A stretch of DNA of 64,000 bases from Bdellovibrio bacteriovorus HD100 (GTDB lineage: Bacteria; Bdellovibrionota; Bdellovibrionia; Bdellovibrionales; Bdellovibrionaceae), in assembly GCF_000196175.1 (NCBI RefSeq), contig NC_005363.1, positions 1,674,001-1,738,000 on the forward strand. Reading direction: 5' to 3'. The notes beneath the pieces were generated by a model. That model was not told the DNA's origin and made no database searches. It saw only the letters and a program-made list of their open reading frames with translations. The position numbers and the translations under genes are program-made. Below are positions 30,177 to 39,615 of the stretch, one piece after another. The first letter of the stretch is position 1. The number at the start of each line of letters is the position of its first letter.

Positions 30177-30962
30177 ATGCGAAATGTTTTTCGCTTCCTG
30201 ACAATCTTACTTCTGAACGTCATACCGGTACAAATGGACGCTAAACCTTTGAAGGTTGCTTTTGGAAAGAGCAAGCCGCCTTATATCTATGAGGAGAGCG
30301 GCGCTGTTCACGGAATTGAAGTGGATCTTGTTCGGGAGATTTTAAAGTCCCTGAAAAAGCCCCACGATTTCAAAAGTCTTTCCTATCTGCGACTGGAAGC
30401 AGAAGCCAGTCATGGTGATGCCTATGACATCGTCGTGGGTGTGCGCAACCGTGAAGGCGGCCGCTATTATTCCCAGGCCTTTATGGATCACGAGGTCTGT
30501 GCCTTCAGTCTGAAATCGCGCAGTTTGAATATCAAAAGCGCCAGGGATCTTGAGCCCCTGAAGGTGGCCGTGTGGCGCGGGGCCTGGAAGGATCTGGGCG
30601 CGGATTTCAAAAGAATCTTTCAGCCCAGATTTAACGGCAAGGTTCCGGGGAATCTTGTTGAGTATGTTCAGATTCAGGATCGTTTTGCCAGTTTGTACAA
30701 GGGCGAGGTGGATGTTCTGGTCATGGATCGATTTATCTTTGAGTGGTATCGTCTGATGCCGCAAGAGGGCGCACACTTCCTGCAGGACGTGAAGGTGCAT
30801 GAGATCTTTCCTGAAAACATTCCGGCCTTTGTTTCCTTCCGCGATGAAAAGACCCGCGACGCTTTCAATCGCGAGCTGAAACGTCTGCGGGACAGTGGGG
30901 AGTATGCGCGAATGGTGTGGGCCTACACTGGGGAACGTCTGGTGCGATTGGGTAAAAAATGA
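30177..30962 (+). CDS. Periplasmic solute-binding protein (SBP_bac_3)
   Basis: 261 aa from the ATG at 30177. A signal peptide (FRFLTILLLNVIPVQMDA) precedes a family 3 binding domain: LKVAFGKSKPPYIYEESGAVHGIEVDLVREIL, later RDLEPLKVAVWRGAWKDLG and DVLVMDRFIFEWY. These proteins bind amino acids or related small ligands. No ABC permease or ATPase gene is adjacent, so it may be a sensor or a free binding protein. Its stop overlaps the ATG of the following paralogue (ATGA). Confidence 0.82.
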   Translation: MRNVFRFLTILLLNVIPVQMDAKPLKVAFGKSKPPYIYEESGAVHGIEVDLVREILKSLKKPHDFKSLSYLRLEAEASHGDAYDIVVGVRNREGGRYYSQAFMDHEVCAFSLKSRSLNIKSARDLEPLKVAVWRGAWKDLGADFKRIFQPRFNGKVPGNLVEYVQIQDRFASLYKGEVDVLVMDRFIFEWYRLMPQEGAHFLQDVKVHEIFPENIPAFVSFRDEKTRDAFNRELKRLRDSGEYARMVWAYTGERLVRLGKK

Positions 30963-31756
30963 AACTGATTCTGGCGCTTTTGTTTTTCTGCTCATTTGCC
31001 GGCGCGGAAGAGTCCAAATCTCTGGCTGTGGCATTCGGTAAAGGTCGTCCCCCGTACTCTTTTTCAGAGCGTGGCAATTCCCGCGGCATTGAGGTGGATC
31101 TGGCTTTGGAGATTCTGAAACGCCTGGGGTACAAGGTGCGTTCACAGGTGATGTCGCCTTACCGTATTGAAGCGGAAGCCAAACATGGCAACACATTTGA
31201 CGTGGTGGTCGGGGTTCCTCGTGGTGGTGATGGTGCCGGTCACTTTTATTCAAAGCCCTTTGTGGCTTATGAAAATTACCTGATAGCTCTGAGGTCCCGC
31301 AAGATCGGGGCTAAGAAAATCTCGGACCTGTCGGGATTGCGTGTGGGAGCCTGGCACAATGCCTGGAAAGATCTGGGGAAGGACTTTAACCGGGTGTTTT
31401 CGCCCAAGGCCAATGGACGCCTGCCTGACAACTATCGTGAGTTTGTCCGGCAGGAGGATCAGGTGCGGGCCCTGTGGGCCGGGGACGTTGATGCTCTGGT
31501 GATGGATCGTAATATTTTTGGTTGGTTTCGAATGACCTTGGCTTCCCAGGTCAACACCGCTGTGGACGTGGATGTCTTTGACTTGTTCCCGGTTGTGAAT
31601 CACAGCTATGTCGCTTTTCGTGATGCGAAATTGCGATTGGCCTTCGATAAAGAGCTCGAACGCCTGCGCCAAAGTGGCGAATACGACAGTATCGTGCGGA
31701 TATACGTGGGCGAGCGCCTTGCCGCCATGTTTAAAAGTGGTCCCAAATCCCATTGA
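30959..31756 (+). CDS. Periplasmic solute-binding protein, tandem paralogue
   Basis: 265 aa with the same layout as the upstream gene. The two align along their length: AFGKGRPPYSF with AFGKSKPPYIY, GIEVDLALEILK with GIEVDLVREILK, AWHNAWKDLG with VWRGAWKDLG, and DALVMDRNIF with DVLVMDRFIF. A local duplication followed by divergence explains this best. A signal peptide (LILALLFFCSFAGA) is present. The ligands of the two may differ, as the residues between these motifs are diverged. Confidence 0.82.
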   Translation: MKLILALLFFCSFAGAEESKSLAVAFGKGRPPYSFSERGNSRGIEVDLALEILKRLGYKVRSQVMSPYRIEAEAKHGNTFDVVVGVPRGGDGAGHFYSKPFVAYENYLIALRSRKIGAKKISDLSGLRVGAWHNAWKDLGKDFNRVFSPKANGRLPDNYREFVRQEDQVRALWAGDVDALVMDRNIFGWFRMTLASQVNTAVDVDVFDLFPVVNHSYVAFRDAKLRLAFDKELERLRQSGEYDSIVRIYVGERLAAMFKSGPKSH

Positions 31757-31793
31757 GGCTTGAATCCGGGTCCCCAGGCTCTATGATGGGGGA

Positions 31794-33044
31794 ATGTTAG
31801 TAGGCCACCTTTTCCGTCATTTTATTTTTTCTCCGCGAGCGGGTTCTTTGGTGAAACGCATCGCTTGGTTGTCCATGATTGGGATCACAATCAGCGTGAC
31901 GGCATTCCTGGTGGTTTTGTTTGTCATGAACGGTATGAATGCCAGCATTCATAAGCGTATTCTGGGGCTGGAGCCACATCTGTATGTGCAGGTGGCCGGA
32001 GCTGACACCGCGCAAAGCCTGGAATCAAGCCCGGCGTTCCAACGCCTTCAGGAAGACCCTGCCAATCGGGCCTATGTCTATGAAACCATGGATGTCATCA
32101 TTCGCAGTCAGGATGGGCAGTTCCGTGGTGGTATCGCGCGCGGTGTGACGCGCGAAAGTCTTGAGCACTTCATTGAGCAGCTTCAGCGCATCGACCGCAA
32201 ACCCACGGACCGGGATTCTCAGGTCTATTTCTGGGACCCGCAGGATGTGCCTGGACGGGGGGAAGTCGTTGTTGGAGTGGATCTGGCTCAGTCCCTCGGA
32301 GTTTTTGAGGGTGACTTTCTGACGGTGGTGTCGCCATCGGGATTGTTGTTGCCTCCAGGGGAAACGCCGAAGTTTGAGCGTGTGCGTATCAAGCGTATTG
32401 TCACCACCAGTTTGCCGGATCTGGACGGACAATTTATTTTCTATCAGCGTGGTGAGGCCTTGAGTGCATTGGTCAGTGAAGGCCTGGGCAAGAACGGGAT
32501 CGAAGTGTGGCTGCCGGATGAGGGGCGCATAGAGTCCGTTAAAGAAGATCTGATGAAATTCGAAGGCGTCAGTGTTGAGACCTGGATGGATCGAAATTCC
32601 GCTTTGCTGTATGCGCTGAAGCTTGAAAAGCTGACCATCGGGATTTTCCTGGGCCTTGCCGGTATGATCGCGGGAAGCTCCATTCTGACGGTGCTGGCTT
32701 TGTTGTTGTCGCAGAAAAAACGCGACATCGCGATCTTGCGCACGATTGGTTTTTCATCCCGTCAGACGGTTCGCACGTTCACGCAGATTGGCTTTTTCCT
32801 GGCCGGAATTGGTGTTGTGGGCGGAGTTGTGCTGGGTACAGGTTTGAGTCTTTACATTCAGGCCAATCCGATTCAGTTTTTGCCGTCGGATGTTTACTAT
32901 GATTCTTCCATCCCGGCTTTGGTCAACTATGGCCTGGTCTTTGGGGTTTTGATTGTCAGTGGATTGATTGCCTTGCTCGGTTCTTATATTCCGGCGAGGA
33001 CGGCTGCAGAGGTGCAGCCGTCTGATGCCTTAAGAATGAAATAA
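31794..33044 (+). CDS. LolC/LolE-family lipoprotein-release permease
   Basis: 416 aa, with TM1 near 22-45 (IAWLSMIGITISVTAFLVVLFVMNGM), a large periplasmic domain, and three C-terminal TM helices of the FtsX type (FLGLAGMIAGSSILTVLALLLSQKKRDIAILRTIGF). The KKRDIAILRTIG loop is the usual ATPase-coupling region. LolCDE moves lipoproteins from the inner membrane to LolA. No LolD ATPase lies next to it; its partner is probably elsewhere in the genome. A Bdellovibrio with many lipoproteins could use such a single-permease version. Confidence 0.82.
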   Translation: MLVGHLFRHFIFSPRAGSLVKRIAWLSMIGITISVTAFLVVLFVMNGMNASIHKRILGLEPHLYVQVAGADTAQSLESSPAFQRLQEDPANRAYVYETMDVIIRSQDGQFRGGIARGVTRESLEHFIEQLQRIDRKPTDRDSQVYFWDPQDVPGRGEVVVGVDLAQSLGVFEGDFLTVVSPSGLLLPPGETPKFERVRIKRIVTTSLPDLDGQFIFYQRGEALSALVSEGLGKNGIEVWLPDEGRIESVKEDLMKFEGVSVETWMDRNSALLYALKLEKLTIGIFLGLAGMIAGSSILTVLALLLSQKKRDIAILRTIGFSSRQTVRTFTQIGFFLAGIGVVGGVVLGTGLSLYIQANPIQFLPSDVYYDSSIPALVNYGLVFGVLIVSGLIALLGSYIPARTAAEVQPSDALRMK

Positions 33045-33054
33045 TACTTAAAAA

Positions 33055-33876
33055 CTAAACGCTCACCTGATGGTCGCGAAGGGCGTCGGTCAGGGAGGTT
33101 TTCAAGTCCGTGCTGGCCTTGCGTTTACCGATGATCAGCGCGCATGGAACCCCATAAGAGCCTGCCGCAAAGTCCTTCATCTGTGTGCCCGGAATCACCA
33201 CGGAATTGGCCGGCACACGGCCTTTGTATTCCACAGGTGTTGAACCGGTCACATCGATGATTTTAGTGCTGGCTGTGATCGTCACGCCGGCGCCCAGAAC
33301 CGCGCCTTCTTCAATCACGGCGCCTTCAACCACGATACAACGGCTGCCAATGAAGGCATTGTCTTCCACGATCACTGGGGAGGCTTGAATCGGTTCCAGT
33401 ACGCCGCCGATACCCACGCCGCCAGACAAGTGCACATTTTTACCGATCTGGGCACAAGAACCCACTGTCGCCCAGGTGTCCACCATCGTGCCGGAACCCA
33501 CATAGGCGCCGATGTTCACGTAAGATGGCATCAGGATTGCGCCTTTTTCAATAAAGCAGCCTTTGCGGGCCACTGCCGGTGGCACCACGCGCACGCCGTC
33601 TTCTTCAGACCAGCGCTTCAGTGGAATTTTGTCAAAGAAAGCAAGATCACCGGCGTTCATCGGTTCCATTTTTTGAATGCGGAAATAAAGCAGGATGGCT
33701 TTTTTGATCCATTCGTTGGTGATCCATTTGCCATCTTGTTTTTGGCAAACGCGCAAAGTGCCCGCATCCAGGCCTTCGATAGTTTCAAAAACGGATTTCA
33801 ACTCTGCCGTTGAAAGTTGATCGATGGTTTTTCCGCCTTGAATTTCGGTCCATAGTTTTGAGACTTGTTCTTGCAT
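33055..33876 (-). CDS. dapD: Tetrahydrodipicolinate N-succinyltransferase
   Basis: 273 aa, normal for DapD. It carries the left-handed beta-helix hexapeptide repeats: [51 protein letters not shown] and [22 protein letters not shown]. The enzyme adds succinyl from succinyl-CoA in the lysine/meso-diaminopimelate pathway. It is upstream of an M14 amidase gene and near lysA on the opposite strand, forming a diaminopimelate block. Confidence 0.95.
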   Translation of the reverse strand: MQEQVSKLWTEIQGGKTIDQLSTAELKSVFETIEGLDAGTLRVCQKQDGKWITNEWIKKAILLYFRIQKMEPMNAGDLAFFDKIPLKRWSEEDGVRVVPPAVARKGCFIEKGAILMPSYVNIGAYVGSGTMVDTWATVGSCAQIGKNVHLSGGVGIGGVLEPIQASPVIVEDNAFIGSRCIVVEGAVIEEGAVLGAGVTITASTKIIDVTGSTPVEYKGRVPANSVVIPGTQMKDFAAGSYGVPCALIIGKRKASTDLKTSLTDALRDHQVSV

Positions 33877-33888
33877 GGTGTTCCTTCC

Positions 33889-34536
33889 TTATTCCAGTAC
33901 TTTCAAAGATTCCAGGATTGCCGGGACGTGGATTTCGATGATTTTTTCAGCCGAAAGACCGCGTTCGATTTCGTAAGTCAGGGTCGGGCAGTTTCTTTCA
34001 AGGCCCGCATAGGTGCCCAGGCAGCCCGGGGTTGGGTAACCGATGTCATCGTCGATTTTGTAGCCGGTCAGGCGGGACAAAACTTCCGCCACCGGACGGC
34101 AGTCACCATTGACGTTCAAAACCGGATGCCAGGAGTGCAGTGACAGCACATAGACCGGTTTTTTTTCATCCAGATAGGTCATCAGCCCGTGGTTTTCTTT
34201 TTCGCTGCCGGCAAACGGTCCCGGGTGATAGCGCGGGGTTTTGACTTCCGGAGACCAGTCCTTGGTTGGCAGGTTGCGGTTCAAGTCCACACCGTTGCCG
34301 TTACCGCGGGTTTTAAAAATCACACCTTCAAGGTTGAACTGCGGAACCAGGGTGATATTCAGTTTGTAGGGATTGGAGTTCATGAAGTGTTTCAGCAGCT
34401 CTTGCGCGGCGATAACGCCTTCGACCTCGTCGCCATGAACGCCGCCCAGAATCAGAACTTCAGGGCCGTTGTTGTTGAAGTGCCAGGCCGGTACCGGCAA
34501 ACCTTTGGAAGTGTAAGTAAAAATAGAAGTTTTCAT
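33889..34536 (-). CDS. M14-family zinc amidase, MpaA-like
   Basis: 215 aa without a signal peptide, so cytoplasmic. The zinc ligands are visible as His34 and Glu37 in GGVHGDEVEG and His134 in LSLHSWHP. The Arg-binding motif is DLNRN (84-88), and a catalytic Glu lies in LTYEIERG. The closest fit is MpaA, which cuts the gamma-D-Glu-meso-DAP bond of recycled murein tripeptide, releasing DAP. Next to dapD and lysA, it would let the predator feed DAP taken from prey peptidoglycan into its own wall or into lysine. Confidence 0.75.
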   Translation of the reverse strand: MKTSIFTYTSKGLPVPAWHFNNNGPEVLILGGVHGDEVEGVIAAQELLKHFMNSNPYKLNITLVPQFNLEGVIFKTRGNGNGVDLNRNLPTKDWSPEVKTPRYHPGPFAGSEKENHGLMTYLDEKKPVYVLSLHSWHPVLNVNGDCRPVAEVLSRLTGYKIDDDIGYPTPGCLGTYAGLERNCPTLTYEIERGLSAEKIIEIHVPAILESLKVLE

Positions 34537-34580
34537 GACAAATCATCCTTCATGGGCCATCATACTAGCACGAGGTTTTC

Positions 34581-35756
34581 GTGGAATACATCAATAATGA
34601 ATTGTGTCTTGGTCCGTTAAAAAAACCACTTTTGCCCCTGGTGGCCAATTACATGCGCCCCATTTATGTCTACGATCTTGATTCTGTCGCGCAAAGGTAT
34701 CAGGCGATGTCTCAGGCTTTGAAGGGGACTCGTCTTTTTTTCGCGGTGAAATCCAATCCCAATCCTGGTGTTCTGCAAAAACTTAAAAGCCTCGGCGCCG
34801 GGGCCGATGTGGTTTCTTTGGGCGAGATCAAACGCGCCCTGGAATGCGGCTTTTCTCCGCAGGACATTGTCTATAGCGGCGTGGGGAAAACCAAATTTGA
34901 ACTGGCCGAGGCACTGAAGCTCGGCATTTATCAGATCAATGTGGAAAGTTTGCCGGAGCTTGAGCGGATTGGTGTGCTGGCTCGTGAATTAAATAAAAAA
35001 GCCCAGGTGGCTTTGCGCTTGAACCCGGATGTGGATATTAATACGCATCCCTATATTGCCACGGGTTTGAAGGACAATAAATTCGGTATGGAACGCTCGA
35101 TGGTTCCGGCTTTGGTGAAATGTCTTAAAAGCTATTCGGATTCCATCGATCTGGTGGGCGTCAGTTTGCATCTGGGGTCCCAAATGCTGGAGTTCTCCGG
35201 TTACGATGAAGCGCTAAAAAGGCTTAAGACCGTGTATCTGGAGCTGCAGGCCCAGTTCCCGACATTGAAAAAGTTCGACTTTGGCGGGGGTCTGGGGATT
35301 TTCTATGATCGTGTTGACCTTCAATTGGAAGAATCCCTGCTGCAGAAGTACGCGCAAATCACTTTGGAAAACCTGTCGGATCTTAACTGTGAACTGCAGG
35401 CAGAACCCGGCCGCTGGCTGGTGGCGCATTGCGGGGCTTTGATCACGCAAGTGCAGTACATCAAAGAAACCAGTGCAAAAACATTTGTGATCGTCGATGC
35501 AGGTATGAATCACCTGATTCGTCCTTCGTTGTATGAGGCCACACACCGTATCGAGCCGCTGAAAAGAAAAGACGCGGCCTTTGTAGTGGATGTTGTGGGG
35601 CCGATCTGTGAGTCTTCGGATTTCTTCGCGAAAGAAATCTCTCTGACGAAGGTGCAAGAAGGCGACTTTGTGGCGATCATGGATTCCGGGGCCTATGGGT
35701 ATTCCATGGCCAGCGTCTATAACCTGCAGGAACTGCCTTTGGAGATTTGCATCTAA
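34581..35756 (+). CDS. lysA: Diaminopimelate decarboxylase
   Basis: 391 aa from a GTG start. The PLP Lys57 is in FFAVKSNPNPGV. The glycine-rich phosphate loop FDFGGGLGIFYD, the active-site region AEPGRWLVA, and the catalytic Cys in GPICESSDFFAKE with the terminal SGAYGYSMASVYN are all present. It makes L-lysine from meso-DAP. It is divergent from the amidase/dapD pair and convergent with murI, overlapping it by 4 bp. Confidence 0.94.
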   Translation: MEYINNELCLGPLKKPLLPLVANYMRPIYVYDLDSVAQRYQAMSQALKGTRLFFAVKSNPNPGVLQKLKSLGAGADVVSLGEIKRALECGFSPQDIVYSGVGKTKFELAEALKLGIYQINVESLPELERIGVLARELNKKAQVALRLNPDVDINTHPYIATGLKDNKFGMERSMVPALVKCLKSYSDSIDLVGVSLHLGSQMLEFSGYDEALKRLKTVYLELQAQFPTLKKFDFGGGLGIFYDRVDLQLEESLLQKYAQITLENLSDLNCELQAEPGRWLVAHCGALITQVQYIKETSAKTFVIVDAGMNHLIRPSLYEATHRIEPLKRKDAAFVVDVVGPICESSDFFAKEISLTKVQEGDFVAIMDSGAYGYSMASVYNLQELPLEICI

Positions 35757-36559
35757 ACGTCGACGACCGCGTACTGATCGGCTTTGGCGGGTTTTAAAAT
35801 CCGCTGGGCCATTTCAGTGAAGTGCGCGGAGGAATCCGTCGTCATGATGTCAATGCGGCGGGGTTCGCCGCTTTTGTTCGGGCCCAGTCGGCCGCTCTTG
35901 AAGTCGCGCGACAGCCACTGCGCAATCGCTTCGCCGGAATCCACCAGCTCAATCGAACTTCCGGTCACCCGGGCAATGGAATTTTTCAAAATCGGATAAT
36001 GAGTGCAACCCAAAATCAGTGTGTCGATATGGTTCTGCAATAGCGGGCTTAAGTAACGGAACACAATCAGATTGGTGACGGGATCTGCGTCCCAGCCTTC
36101 TTCCGCCAGCGGAACAAACAACGGGCAGGCCTGGTCAAACACCTGCGCCTGCGGATCCAGGGCATGAATCTTGTGAGTGTAAGCCTGGCTGTTAACCGTC
36201 GCACGCGTGGCCAGGACGCCGATGCGTTTACCAGAGGAAAGCTCCAGCGCACGTTGAGAACCAGGCTCAATCACATTGTAAATCGGCAGGCCATCGATCT
36301 CGCGTTCGGGCACCTGGCTTGAAGCCGTGTTGCAGGCAATCACGATGGCTTTGACGTTTTGTTTTTCCAGGAACTGAATGATCTGTTCAGAGTACTTGCG
36401 AATGGTTTGCGGGGATTTCGAACCATAGGGAAGGCGAGCGGTGTCGCCTACATATAAGAAGCTTTCATGAGGAAACTGCAGAGCCAGCTCTTTTAGAACT
36501 GTCAATCCGCCGATACCTGAATCAAAGACACCTATGGGACGGGAATCCTGGTCTGCCAT
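35753..36559 (-). CDS. murI: Glutamate racemase
   Basis: 268 aa with both catalytic cysteines: Cys76 in AIVIACNTASS and Cys185 in LILGCTHYPIL. The N-terminus DSRPIGVFDSGIGGLTVL is characteristic. It supplies D-glutamate for peptidoglycan precursors. The gene lies 2 bp downstream of the GMP-reductase-like gene on the same strand, suggesting co-transcription. Confidence 0.95.
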   Translation of the reverse strand: MADQDSRPIGVFDSGIGGLTVLKELALQFPHESFLYVGDTARLPYGSKSPQTIRKYSEQIIQFLEKQNVKAIVIACNTASSQVPEREIDGLPIYNVIEPGSQRALELSSGKRIGVLATRATVNSQAYTHKIHALDPQAQVFDQACPLFVPLAEEGWDADPVTNLIVFRYLSPLLQNHIDTLILGCTHYPILKNSIARVTGSSIELVDSGEAIAQWLSRDFKSGRLGPNKSGEPRRIDIMTTDSSAHFTEMAQRILKPAKADQYAVVDV

Positions 36560-36561
36560 TC

Positions 36562-37611
36562 TTAGTTTTTCACTCCGTGTGCGCGAGACTCAGCAATACC
36601 ATTGGAAGACATTTCCATAAAGAGGGCTTTGTCTTTAATTTCAGCAATGCTTGTCGCATTGATGTAGCTCATGCCGCTGCGGATACCGCCGGTGACTTCC
36701 AGGATCACGTCTTTAACGTGGCCTTTGACGGTCACTTGAGTGGATTCCCCTTCAGGAGCCATGCCCTCAGGCACGCCACCGCGCCACGAATCCTGAGCGG
36801 ATCTGGAGGCCATACCGCGGTATTGTTTTTTACCGTTTTTGATTTCCCCGGGAGTTTCAATCGTGCCAGACAGCATGCTTCCAAGCATCACAGTGCTTGC
36901 GCCCGCAGCAAAGGCTTTCACCATGTCTCCGGAGGTGCGGATGCCACCATCAGCGATCACTGGAACGCCGTAAGATTCACCGATCTCGGCGCACAGGCCG
37001 ATCGCAGTCAGTTGCGGGACCCCACAGCCCGTGATGATGCGCGTGGTGCACATGGAGCCAGGCCCGATGCCGACTTTAATCGCATCAGCGCCAGCTTCGA
37101 TCAAATCACGAGCCGCATCCGGAGTCGCCAGGTTGCCGGCAATCAGATCCACTTGCGGGTATTGGTCTTTCAACCACTTCATAGTTTCCATCATCTGCAC
37201 AGAGTGACCGTGAGCAATGTCGATCGTGATGATGTTCACGCCGGCTTCAACCAGGGCTTTTGCGCGGGTCTTGAATTCTTCACCCACACCCACGCTGCCA
37301 GAAATCACTTTCACGCCATTTTCTTTCAGGCGACGGGCCTGAGCGGCTTGTTCTTCAATATCCAGGAAGCGGTGAAGAATCCCCATGCCACCCAGTTGGT
37401 TCATCGCAAACGCCATGTCGTATTCAGTGACCATGTCCATGTTTGCACTGACGATCGGAGTTTCAATCGTGAAGTTTTTGGTCACTTTGGAAGTCAGACG
37501 CGGGTCGCGGCGGGAGCGCACATCAGATCTTGCCGGGATGATCAGCACGTCGTCGAAGGTCAGGCCTTTGCCGCGATTCTTGATATCTTTCCAGTTAAAC
37601 ATGAGCGTCAT
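36562..37611 (-). CDS. guaC: GMP reductase-like protein (IMPDH/GMPR family, no CBS domains)
   Basis: 349 aa. The catalytic loop [21 protein letters not shown] has Cys188. The flap region ([21 protein letters not shown]) has the length and spacing of GMP reductase rather than the longer IMP dehydrogenase flap with its Arg-Tyr pair. The two CBS domains of ordinary IMPDH are absent. GMP reductase converts GMP to IMP with NADPH. The alternative is a CBS-less IMP dehydrogenase; the nucleotide and assay needed to settle this are not visible here. Its start overlaps the upstream membrane protein gene by 17 bp. Confidence 0.65.
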   Translation of the reverse strand: MTLMFNWKDIKNRGKGLTFDDVLIIPARSDVRSRRDPRLTSKVTKNFTIETPIVSANMDMVTEYDMAFAMNQLGGMGILHRFLDIEEQAAQARRLKENGVKVISGSVGVGEEFKTRAKALVEAGVNIITIDIAHGHSVQMMETMKWLKDQYPQVDLIAGNLATPDAARDLIEAGADAIKVGIGPGSMCTTRIITGCGVPQLTAIGLCAEIGESYGVPVIADGGIRTSGDMVKAFAAGASTVMLGSMLSGTIETPGEIKNGKKQYRGMASRSAQDSWRGGVPEGMAPEGESTQVTVKGHVKDVILEVTGGIRSGMSYINATSIAEIKDKALFMEMSSNGIAESRAHGVKN

Positions 37612-38275
37612 GACGTCTTACCTCGCTTCTAAATATATTGAACAGAATGTGAGTTGAAACCAAAAGCAAATAGGTGTCCAGGGCGGAAAGCAGCAGGCTT
37701 TGCAGCGGTGTCTTCCAGATCAGGCGATAAGCATCGAAAATGGTGGTGAGTATTCCTGGAATAAAGAGATGGAATAAAACCAGAATCGACAAAACCACAA
37801 ACCAGCGACGGCGCACAATCTGGGCAGAACCTTTGAGTGCATCGACTTTGCCTTCGTCGTATTGCTGGCTGGAAGTCACAACAAAGGGCACCATGGAAAG
37901 CTCCACGTACTTCCAGATCCCCGGGATGATCAGCAGCAATGTCCATTGCAGGGTCTTACCCCAGGCGCGCAGGGTCTCAATGTACATTTGATTCAGATGC
38001 CTGTCCCAGAAGTCCTGCAGGGTTTTGGTGGTGGAATCCAAGCTGTTCAGGGCAAAAAGAGCAATGCTGGCCAGCAGGACCGGGAACAGGATGCTGCTTA
38101 AAATTGAGAGGAAGCCATAGTAAACAACCTGGGTTTGAACTCCCAAAGGGTCCCGAAGGGCGGTTTCCATTTTAAGATTTAGGTACTGGTCTATGTTGCT
38201 CGACAGAACGACCAGCGCGAACAGGGGCAAGAAAACTTTTTTAAAGACCTTCAGGTTCTCGGCAAAAAAATTCAC
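37595..38275 (-). CDS. Multi-pass membrane protein of unknown function
   Basis: 226 aa with about five hydrophobic segments (VFLPLFALVVLSS, YGFLSILSSILFPVLLASIALFAL, WTLLLIIPGIWKYVEL, FVVLSILVLFHLFIPGIL and SALDTYLLLVSTHILFNIF). The segment LIIPGIWKYVELSMVPFVVTSSQQYDEGKVDALKGS resembles DUF975-type integral membrane proteins. No function is known. It is co-directional with, and overlaps, the GMP-reductase-like gene. Confidence 0.6.
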   Translation of the reverse strand: MNFFAENLKVFKKVFLPLFALVVLSSNIDQYLNLKMETALRDPLGVQTQVVYYGFLSILSSILFPVLLASIALFALNSLDSTTKTLQDFWDRHLNQMYIETLRAWGKTLQWTLLLIIPGIWKYVELSMVPFVVTSSQQYDEGKVDALKGSAQIVRRRWFVVLSILVLFHLFIPGILTTIFDAYRLIWKTPLQSLLLSALDTYLLLVSTHILFNIFRSEVRRHDAHV

Positions 38276-38383
38276 TTAAGTATTTACATCCCTAAAGCCT
38301 GTTTGAGTCAAGCGGACTCTTGCTAAGAAACAGATCACCTTAAAGCCCAAGATTTTGTCATAATAAAGGCTCTGGGAGGCCTT

Positions 38384-39262
38384 ATGGAACTGCGAATTAT
38401 GGTGACGGGCGCCACCGGGACCATGGGGGCGGAACTGGTTCGCCAACTGCATTCTAAAAGCGCCGATGTCGTGGCTGTCAGCCGGGATCTGGAGCGCTTA
38501 CCGAAGGATATCAAGGGGATGCAGGTTCCTCTGGAGAATCGTTATCTATTGGAGCAGGCCTTCCGCGATATTGATGTCCTGGTGTTTATCCAGCCTCTTT
38601 GTGAAAATATGATTCAGCAGGCCGAAAACGTGGTGGGGGCGGCTCGAGCCTCGGGCGTGCAGTTTGTCTTGAAGGTTTCGGGATTGGGGGCGTCACCAGT
38701 GTCTCGATATCTGTATCAGCGGGTTCAAGGCGAGGCCGATGAGATCCTGGTGCAAAGTGGTCTGCGTTATTGTCTGCTGAAACCCAATATCTATATGCAA
38801 TGCTTTTTAAAGTCGCACTATGAGTCCCTGATGGCGGGGACTTTGTATTTGCCGCAAGGAGAGGGGCGGACGTCTTTTGTGGATGCCCGGGACGTGGCCG
38901 ACGTGGCAGCGCTTCTGCTGCAGGACCCTTGGCGCCATCAAAAACGGGAATTCGTCTTGACCGGGGAAAGGGCCCTTTCCAATGCCGAGGCCGTATCGAT
39001 TATCTCTCATTATGCCCGTCGAAGGGTGTCCTATGTGCCTGTGACCGAGGAGGCAGCCCGCAAGACGTTCAATCGCGAGGCATCACCTTGGATGATGGAG
39101 GCGCAGATGAGTCTGCACAGGGCAACCCGGGAAGGGGCCGCCGCCGAAGTGTCGGGAGTCATTAATAAGCTGCTGGGTCGGGATCCCCGCAGCTTTGAAG
39201 AGTTCTGCGAGGATATGAAAAAGGCCTGGGTTTTGCCCGAGCCCCAGGAAGGTTTACTCTGA
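38384..39262 (+). CDS. NmrA-like NAD(P)-binding protein
   Basis: 292 aa with an extended SDR Rossmann start (RIMVTGATGTMGAELVRQL) and VSRDLERLPKDI, in which Arg suits NADP binding. Internal LKVSGLGASPVSRYLYQRVQGEADEIL and SGLRYCLLKPNIYMQCFL match NmrA/quinone-reductase-2-type atypical SDRs, which may be redox sensors or reduce quinones. It overlaps the small exported protein gene by 9 bp at the 3' end. Confidence 0.75.
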   Translation: MELRIMVTGATGTMGAELVRQLHSKSADVVAVSRDLERLPKDIKGMQVPLENRYLLEQAFRDIDVLVFIQPLCENMIQQAENVVGAARASGVQFVLKVSGLGASPVSRYLYQRVQGEADEILVQSGLRYCLLKPNIYMQCFLKSHYESLMAGTLYLPQGEGRTSFVDARDVADVAALLLQDPWRHQKREFVLTGERALSNAEAVSIISHYARRRVSYVPVTEEAARKTFNREASPWMMEAQMSLHRATREGAAAEVSGVINKLLGRDPRSFEEFCEDMKKAWVLPEPQEGLL

Positions 39263-39514
39263 CCAAAGTTCGCGAACATCCAGAATTTCACATTTTGGAC
39301 TGGTGGTCACCTCGGAAGCGGCGTCGCCACCCCAATAGTTCGTGCGCACGTGATAAACCTTGTCACCTGATTCCAGTTCTTTCTGGAATTGCACCAGACG
39401 AACCTGATAACCCTGTTGGCGGAAGTGGTTTTCAACTTGCCAAGAGCAGGACTTGGATTTTGCGAAAGAGACAGAGGAAAGCAAAAGCGTCGCGAGGATC
39501 GTGAGTGTCTTCAT
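39254..39514 (-). CDS. Small exported protein
   Basis: 86 aa with a clean signal peptide (MKTLTILATLLLSSVSFA) and a mature part of about 68 residues with two Cys. The sequence KVYHVRTNYWGGDAAS and CEILDVRELW look like a compact beta domain. No family is recognised. Confidence 0.55.
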   Translation of the reverse strand: MKTLTILATLLLSSVSFAKSKSCSWQVENHFRQQGYQVRLVQFQKELESGDKVYHVRTNYWGGDAASEVTTSPKCEILDVRELWSE

Positions 39515-39615
39515 AAAAAGCCCCTTGTTACTGACTTGGTTTCGGGGCTTTTATAAAATTCCTTGCGGTCATTTGCCAGTTAGGATTTTGTTTGGAAAAC
39601 GTTTCAAAAATTTCT

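Noticed and set aside
36562-37611. IMP dehydrogenase (guaB).
   Set aside because: The CBS domains are absent and the flap length matches GMP reductase; guaB remains the fallback if activity shows otherwise.
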